From NCBI GenBank assembly GCA_033763735.1, contig JANRJY010000115.1, forward strand, positions 1 to 64,000: a stretch of 64,000 nucleotides of DNA. Reading direction: 5' to 3'. Positions 59,329 to 64,000 of the stretch are shown one piece after another. Numbering within the stretch: the stretch's first letter is position 1; each line of letters begins with the position of its first letter. The translations under genes and the position numbers were made by a program. The notes under the pieces are model-generated. The model saw nothing but the letters and a program-made list of their open reading frames with translations, made no database searches and was not told the DNA's origin. The DNA is from JANRJY01 sp033763735. GTDB taxonomy: Bacteria > Bacteroidota > Bacteroidia > Cytophagales > UBA9547.

Positions 59329-61515
59329 ATGAAAAATCTAAAAAAAACCACTCAATATATTTTTTTGGCATTGATTGCCACTTTATTTGATATTAATGAA
59401 ACCTTTGCCCACTTTGGGGAAAGAAGTCCCACAGGAGGAAGTGTAACAGTGCTAGTGGTGGAACCCAATTATAATGTATTATATCTTGGAACTAAAAGCG
59501 GGGGTACATATTATATGGCTACTCCTACCGCCACCGGTTGGTCACGCAGAAATACTGCAGGGTTGAAAAGTGGTAATATTACCTCCATTACAACTATAGG
59601 CAATACAACTACCGGTCTGTACATCATTGCAGGAACATCAGATGCAGGGGTTTTTGTTTCTTCGGATAGAGGCGTAACATGGACATCTACTACTTCGGGA
59701 TTGACTAATCAGAACATAAATGCCTTATATACAGTAGGTTCAGTTGTATTGGCGGGCACCAAAGGAGGTATATTTGTAAGTACAAATAACGGTGCATCAT
59801 TTACAGCAGCCGCTACTCAACCTACGGATTTGAATATCACTTCTTTTGCAAATGATGGTGGATTATTGTATGCCGGAACCTCAAGCAAAGGAGTGTTCAG
59901 AAGCTCTGATAATGGAATCACTTGGACAGATGCAAACAATACTGTGATTTCTGCATCAGGAATTAATTCATTGGCCGTTGCTAATAATTCACTAGTGGCA
60001 GGAACCAATGAAGGTGTATATGTTGCTGTCAATCAGCTTACTGCCAACTGGGCTTTGGCAATTACAGGTATAACTAATACTACTGTAACTAGTATTGCCA
60101 GCAACGGGAATATCTGGTATGCAGGAACAAGAGCCGGGGTGTTTTCGTCAACAGATTCAGGTGTGAATTGGACAGTGGAAGATATTGGATATACAGGTGC
60201 CGTTCAAACATTGGCTATTCACAACAATAATTTATATGTGGGCGTACCTACAGGTGTGTTCAGAAAATTAGCCATTTCTACAACAGGAACTAGTTTTAAT
60301 ACAGGAATTTATAATGTAAACACCTATGCTTTGTATAACTCGGGTACTTTGTCGATAGTTGCTAATGAAAACGGTGTATATGTAAGCACAACAAGTGGCT
60401 CTCCTGTAACGAGTTATGTAGCTGCTTCAGGATTTACGAATGCAACGACTGTGAACACCTTTGCTAAAGCCGGTACAAAATTATATGCAGGCACCAAATT
60501 TGATGGCATATTCGAATCATCGGATAACGGATTCACTTGGACTGCTGCAAATACAGGATTACCTTCAGGAATTGCAGTAAATGAAATTGCAGCAACAAAA
60601 ACTAGAATAATAGCTGTCTTAACTTCTGGAGCAACATATAGTAGCCCTTTAGGAACAATTTCATGGACGGCAGGAACCGGAACCGGATTGTTTTTTCCAA
60701 CCGGAATTGCAACGGATAGTGTCAATGCTTTTGTAAGTTACATAAGTGATGGTGTGTATGTAAGTACCAATGGAGGGCTCAATTGGACACCTTTCAAAAC
60801 CGGATTGCCTACATCGGCTATTATAAGCTCTATTGCTGTAAATGGTACAAATGTGTATGTGGGAACTTCTGGAAATGGCATTTGGAAGACCAGTGTGTTG
60901 ACATGTCCTTCTTGGTCAGCCTTAACTGCCACCATTCCATCGCAAAACATTACTTCAATGGGGTCGGGAGGCAAATGGATTGTAGCAGGTTTCAAAGGAG
61001 GTGTAACTGCCAGTCCTGACAATGGAACTACTTGGGAAGAACCAACCAATCTATGGATACCTGATTGGGGTATTGTTAAGGAAATTTCGTTCACTGCTGC
61101 TAATGCTTCTGATAGGATAAATGTTGTAGTGCCTACTAATGGAGTTTATTCAAATGGTACAGGCGAACTACCAGGTTATTCAACTGTTGCGGGAGCAAAC
61201 TCATTAGCTGCAAATTCGGTAATATATTCATGTAATTCTGCTACAACCGGAACAATTACTGGTTTTTCTAAAGAATTTGAATCCAAATTGACCATTGTAC
61301 CAAATCCAAATAATGGATCGTTTACCATTAGTTTGTCAGACGAAGAGAACAGCTTGACTTCTGTGACTTTGATTAATTGTTTTGGACAATTGGTAGATAC
61401 CTTCACTTCGAGAAGTATTAGCTTAGTTATAAATGAGAGTTATAACCCTGGTATATATTTTGCGAAAATATCAACATCAAAAGGTGATGTATTTAAAAGA
61501 ATAGTTATAGAGTAA
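59329..61515 (+). CDS. exported BNR-repeat beta-propeller with T9SS sorting tail
   Basis: 728 residues. Signal peptide cut after FAH (about 29). Several BNR/sialidase-type repeats of about 45 residues: SSDRGVTWTSTTSGL, SSDNGITWTDANN, SSDNGFTWTAANTGL, STNGGLNWTPFKTGL, and YAGT/YVGT strands. The C-terminal about 80 residues are a type A T9SS sorting domain (LTIVPNPNNGSFTISLSD, then GIYFAKISTSKGDVFKRIVIE). Role unknown; surface-exposed or secreted. It stands alone and ends in a terminator. Confidence 0.8.
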   Translation: MKNLKKTTQYIFLALIATLFDINETFAHFGERSPTGGSVTVLVVEPNYNVLYLGTKSGGTYYMATPTATGWSRRNTAGLKSGNITSITTIGNTTTGLYIIAGTSDAGVFVSSDRGVTWTSTTSGLTNQNINALYTVGSVVLAGTKGGIFVSTNNGASFTAAATQPTDLNITSFANDGGLLYAGTSSKGVFRSSDNGITWTDANNTVISASGINSLAVANNSLVAGTNEGVYVAVNQLTANWALAITGITNTTVTSIASNGNIWYAGTRAGVFSSTDSGVNWTVEDIGYTGAVQTLAIHNNNLYVGVPTGVFRKLAISTTGTSFNTGIYNVNTYALYNSGTLSIVANENGVYVSTTSGSPVTSYVAASGFTNATTVNTFAKAGTKLYAGTKFDGIFESSDNGFTWTAANTGLPSGIAVNEIAATKTRIIAVLTSGATYSSPLGTISWTAGTGTGLFFPTGIATDSVNAFVSYISDGVYVSTNGGLNWTPFKTGLPTSAIISSIAVNGTNVYVGTSGNGIWKTSVLTCPSWSALTATIPSQNITSMGSGGKWIVAGFKGGVTASPDNGTTWEEPTNLWIPDWGIVKEISFTAANASDRINVVVPTNGVYSNGTGELPGYSTVAGANSLAANSVIYSCNSATTGTITGFSKEFESKLTIVPNPNNGSFTISLSDEENSLTSVTLINCFGQLVDTFTSRSISLVINESYNPGIYFAKISTSKGDVFKRIVIE

Positions 61516-61524
61516 ATTATATCG

Positions 61525-61557
61525 AAAAGGTGTAAATTTCATAATTTGCACCTTTTT
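61525..61557 (+). terminator. terminator of the beta-propeller gene
   Basis: Stem AAAAGGTGTAAATT (61525-61538) pairs with AATTTGCACCTTTT (61543-61556), one G-T pair, then T residues. It also lies just after the convergent TonB-receptor stop (61583) and could act both ways. Confidence 0.75.
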
Positions 61558-61582
61558 TAACTTATTACCAAATTATTGAAAT

Positions 61583-63988
61583 CTACTTCAACTTAAATCT
61601 CGCACCCGCATAAAACATTCGGCCTATGATGGGGCCCCATACTAAAGAAGCATCGAAATATTGGCTATAGGGTGCATTGGCAGCAATAATTAGGTCTTGT
61701 TGGCGGAAATCGAGAAGGTTTTCGCAACCCAAATATACATCCCACCAGGTTTTCATTGGGTTGCCAAAGCTTTTGGATATTTGGGCATTCATTAAAAAAA
61801 AGTCGGGGCTGTAACTGGGTCGCTGATATTCAGTTGGGTTAGAGGAAGTATTGGGCAATCGTTTAGGTCCGTTCCAGTTGATGGTGTAGTCAAACTTCCA
61901 TTTGCTTTTGGTTTCATAGGCAATGTTTGCAAATGCACGATGCTTGGATATGAATGGTCGCTCCAAAAGTTCGCCATGATACGTAGTTTTTACATCATAC
62001 ATTCTATATGCAAGTCGAATGTCGAGCCTTTTGAGCAGTTCATAATCCACTTCAGCTTGAAAGCTATTGGCATATGATTGACCATTAAGGTTGTAAATAT
62101 TCAGTTGCTGAGGCGATTGGTCCAAATCTACAACCACTTGATTCACAAAGTCGGTTCGGTAATAATCGACTGTAATATTTCCCTTGCGGTAATCTAGTTT
62201 AAAATCTTGTGATAGACTGGCTCCATAGTTCCACGAAACTTCAGGTTTTAAATTGAAATAAGTAATATTTTGGGTGAAATCATTGTAATTAATTCCTCCA
62301 AAATATTCTCCATTACTGAATGCAATGTCTTTACTTGACAAATAAAATTTATTATTTATAATTATTGATCTGTTACTAACTAAATAATTCATATTATCAG
62401 AAAATACTGTTGGAGTTCGTTGTCCTCTTCCTCCGGAAAACCTTATGGATGTTTTTTCTGTAATATCTATTTTCCCGTGTAACCTGGGAGTAATGTAAGC
62501 TCCAAATAAATTGTTATAATCAGCTCTTAATGAAGGTATAATTGTTATTCTTTGAGAAATTTGCCAAGTATATTCAAAAAAAGCACCTGGGACTATTTCT
62601 GTTCTCTTGAATTTAAAGGCACTTTCAGGTATTGGATATGATTCTGAAAGTTCATCCCGAACGAGACTCAATCCAGTTCTGAATTTGTGATTGGTATTAC
62701 CAATAATGGATTGATAAATAAGATTTGCATATGAACTATTTTGAAAGCCATCGTAAGGAAACAATCCAAAATTATTGGATTGAACATGAAATAATTGATT
62801 GATTATTAATCCAATGCTTTTGTATTTTTTTTCTGGAAAAACATAACCTAATTTACTAAATCCTTCTAATCGCTGTGTATTTAAATTGACATTATATAAT
62901 GGTGCTTTAAGCCCTTCAATATTCTCATTTGGAGCTACGCGAATTCCGCTATTTGATAAATTAGTTTGTTCATACTGACCACCCGTTCTTTCATCTACCA
63001 AAGCTTTCACTCCAAACTGTACGATCCAGTTGTTATGTTCAAACTTCCAACGATTTACCCCATTGAATTGATATCCAAGAGGAATGTCCAAAAACTTATC
63101 ATCATTCATATCAACTCGGTTGTTGATTCCGTTGGCATGGAGTAGGGTAGTAGTGCTCCATTTTTTACTTAACTTATTGGTAATGTTCAGGTTGCCTTCG
63201 GTTCGTCCCATCATATTCACATAAGCATTAGCATATACTCTTTCGCCTACTTTGGGGGTTACTTCGGTTTTCTTAAGTTCTACATTGATTTGACCGGTCA
63301 TGCTTTCGTAGCCATTGACCACTGAACCTACACCTTTGGTTACTTGAATGCTTTCAATCCATGGGCCGGGAATATAGCTCATGCCATAGTTGGCGGCCAA
63401 TCCGCGTATACCGGGCATGTTTTCAGTTGTCATCTGGGTGTAAATGCCTGATAGTCCGAGCATTTGAATTTGCTTTGCGCCAGTAGCCGCATCGGGGTAC
63501 GACACATCCACCGAAGGATTGGTTTCAAAGCTTTCGGAAAGGTTGCAACATGCGGCCTTGAATAATTCTTTTTCAGACATATTTTTGGTGTTCAAAGGCT
63601 CCAATGCATTAATAGATGATGATGAAATGCGTTCCGTAATTTCGACTTCATTCAGTTCCTTACTTCCTTCTTGAGCTAATATTACTCGTGCTTGTGAGGT
63701 GCCTTTTACATCAATCGTGTCGCTTTTAAAACCTATATAACTGATTACAAGTTGCCCCACCCCTAACCCCTCCCCAATGGAGAGGGGAACTTGTATTTTG
63801 AAAGCCCCGGAAGTATCCGTTACGGTTCCTTCATTTGTACCTAACCAAATAACAGGAGCCCCAACCAATGGAACAAACTGTCCTTTTTTTGTTTCTTCTA
63901 ACACCACCCCACGCACATATTTTTGAGCATGGGTAACAGAGGCAATTATTACAAATAAGACCAGTATTAAGCTTCTTATAGTTTTCAT
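61583..63988 (-). CDS. TonB-dependent receptor (heavy-metal type)
   Basis: About 801 residues from ATG 63988 (another ATG 9 bases earlier). Signal peptide, carboxypeptidase-regulatory-like domain (about 25-110), plug and 22-strand barrel ending YAGARFKLK. The plug has the characteristic FKAACCNLSESFETNPSVDV, DAATGAKQIQMLGLSGIYTQ and SVVNGYESMTGQINVELKK, as in receptors linked to heavy-metal or copper loci. Its regulatory domain contains an in-frame insert from a dispersed repeat (63748-63793). The ligand is unknown; copper or a copper chelate fits the neighbours. Confidence 0.85.
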   Translation of the reverse strand: MKTIRSLILVLFVIIASVTHAQKYVRGVVLEETKKGQFVPLVGAPVIWLGTNEGTVTDTSGAFKIQVPLSIGEGLGVGQLVISYIGFKSDTIDVKGTSQARVILAQEGSKELNEVEITERISSSSINALEPLNTKNMSEKELFKAACCNLSESFETNPSVDVSYPDAATGAKQIQMLGLSGIYTQMTTENMPGIRGLAANYGMSYIPGPWIESIQVTKGVGSVVNGYESMTGQINVELKKTEVTPKVGERVYANAYVNMMGRTEGNLNITNKLSKKWSTTTLLHANGINNRVDMNDDKFLDIPLGYQFNGVNRWKFEHNNWIVQFGVKALVDERTGGQYEQTNLSNSGIRVAPNENIEGLKAPLYNVNLNTQRLEGFSKLGYVFPEKKYKSIGLIINQLFHVQSNNFGLFPYDGFQNSSYANLIYQSIIGNTNHKFRTGLSLVRDELSESYPIPESAFKFKRTEIVPGAFFEYTWQISQRITIIPSLRADYNNLFGAYITPRLHGKIDITEKTSIRFSGGRGQRTPTVFSDNMNYLVSNRSIIINNKFYLSSKDIAFSNGEYFGGINYNDFTQNITYFNLKPEVSWNYGASLSQDFKLDYRKGNITVDYYRTDFVNQVVVDLDQSPQQLNIYNLNGQSYANSFQAEVDYELLKRLDIRLAYRMYDVKTTYHGELLERPFISKHRAFANIAYETKSKWKFDYTINWNGPKRLPNTSSNPTEYQRPSYSPDFFLMNAQISKSFGNPMKTWWDVYLGCENLLDFRQQDLIIAANAPYSQYFDASLVWGPIIGRMFYAGARFKLK
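63748..63793 (-). repeat. dispersed GC-rich repeat inserted in the TonB receptor
   Basis: 46 bases with ends CAAGTT (63748-63753)/AACTTG (63788-63793) and an interior CCCCTCCCCAATGGAGAGGGG hairpin (cited by position from 63767), much richer in G+C than the surrounding gene. It encodes LSIGEGLGVGQ. The same GC-rich sequence is commonly dispersed in Bacteroidota genomes. Confidence 0.7.
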
Positions 63989-64000
63989 TTGCAACACGAT

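Overview
This is a low-GC chromosomal window from a member of the Bacteroidota, seen on both strands. The evidence is lineage-typical: two complete secreted proteins with type A T9SS (Por) sorting tails, a gliding-motility-type (type B) C-terminus at the left edge, a carboxypeptidase-regulatory-plug TonB receptor, a DUF4254/glycosyltransferase-9 pair, many Sec or lipoprotein signal peptides, few Shine-Dalgarno sequences, and promoters of the TTTG-N19-TAnnTTTG type. Genus cannot be told from the sequence. No rRNA, tRNA, CRISPR array or complete insertion sequence was seen.

Layout. 1-5.5 kb: end of a T9SS cargo gene, a secreted SGNH-hydrolase-like protein, then leuC-leuD with a nucleotidyltransferase/small-partner pair inserted between them. 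5.6-5.9 kb: a short element with terminal inverted repeats and a 5-bp target duplication, whose second copy lies at 52.65-52.96 kb. 6-14.6 kb: tgt, a lipoprotein, a three-gene type I export system with a strongly degenerate ATPase, and a transglutaminase-like gene. 14.7-22 kb: small exported, lipoprotein and TM2 proteins, and a four-gene overlapping operon built around YidD. 22-31.5 kb: uvrA, DUF1003, a GH127-like hydrolase, an ene-reductase remnant, a CDF transporter, a STAS protein and purC. 31.5-40.7 kb: a fused nucleotidyltransferase, a MORN-type repeat protein, pdhB, nadC and a compact operon (sensor kinase, DUF2721, hemB, kinase-like protein, YdcF-like protein).

40.9-46.2 kb is the most unusual part. 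Three defence-like genes (a TIR-like effector, a PD-(D/E)XK nuclease-like protein and an unknown), one gene-free unit and a threonine-dehydratase-like gene lie in one orientation. Long attC-like imperfect palindromes follow four of these five units. In every unit the first 8 bases are the reverse complement of the 8 bases that open the palindrome after the gene (exact in three, 7 of 8 in two). This is the architecture of integron gene cassettes, but no integrase lies in the window, so it reads as an orphan (CALIN-like) cassette array in a phylum where such arrays are not commonly described.

46.2-56.8 kb: a 21-bp minisatellite, glycosyltransferase 9/DUF4254, a PAS protein with an orphan kinase dimerisation motif, a HEPN-MNT toxin-antitoxin pair, DinB, MsrB, a Crp/Fnr regulator with a SRPBCC protein, and the P-II/ammonium transporter operon. 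56.9-64 kb: an apparent copper/metal-handling locus (two paralogous Cys-rich small proteins flanking an MbnP-like lipoprotein and a cytochrome-c-like protein, then a T9SS beta-propeller protein and a convergent TonB-dependent receptor).

Limits: all family assignments come from reading motifs by eye; no searches, alignments or folding programs were run.
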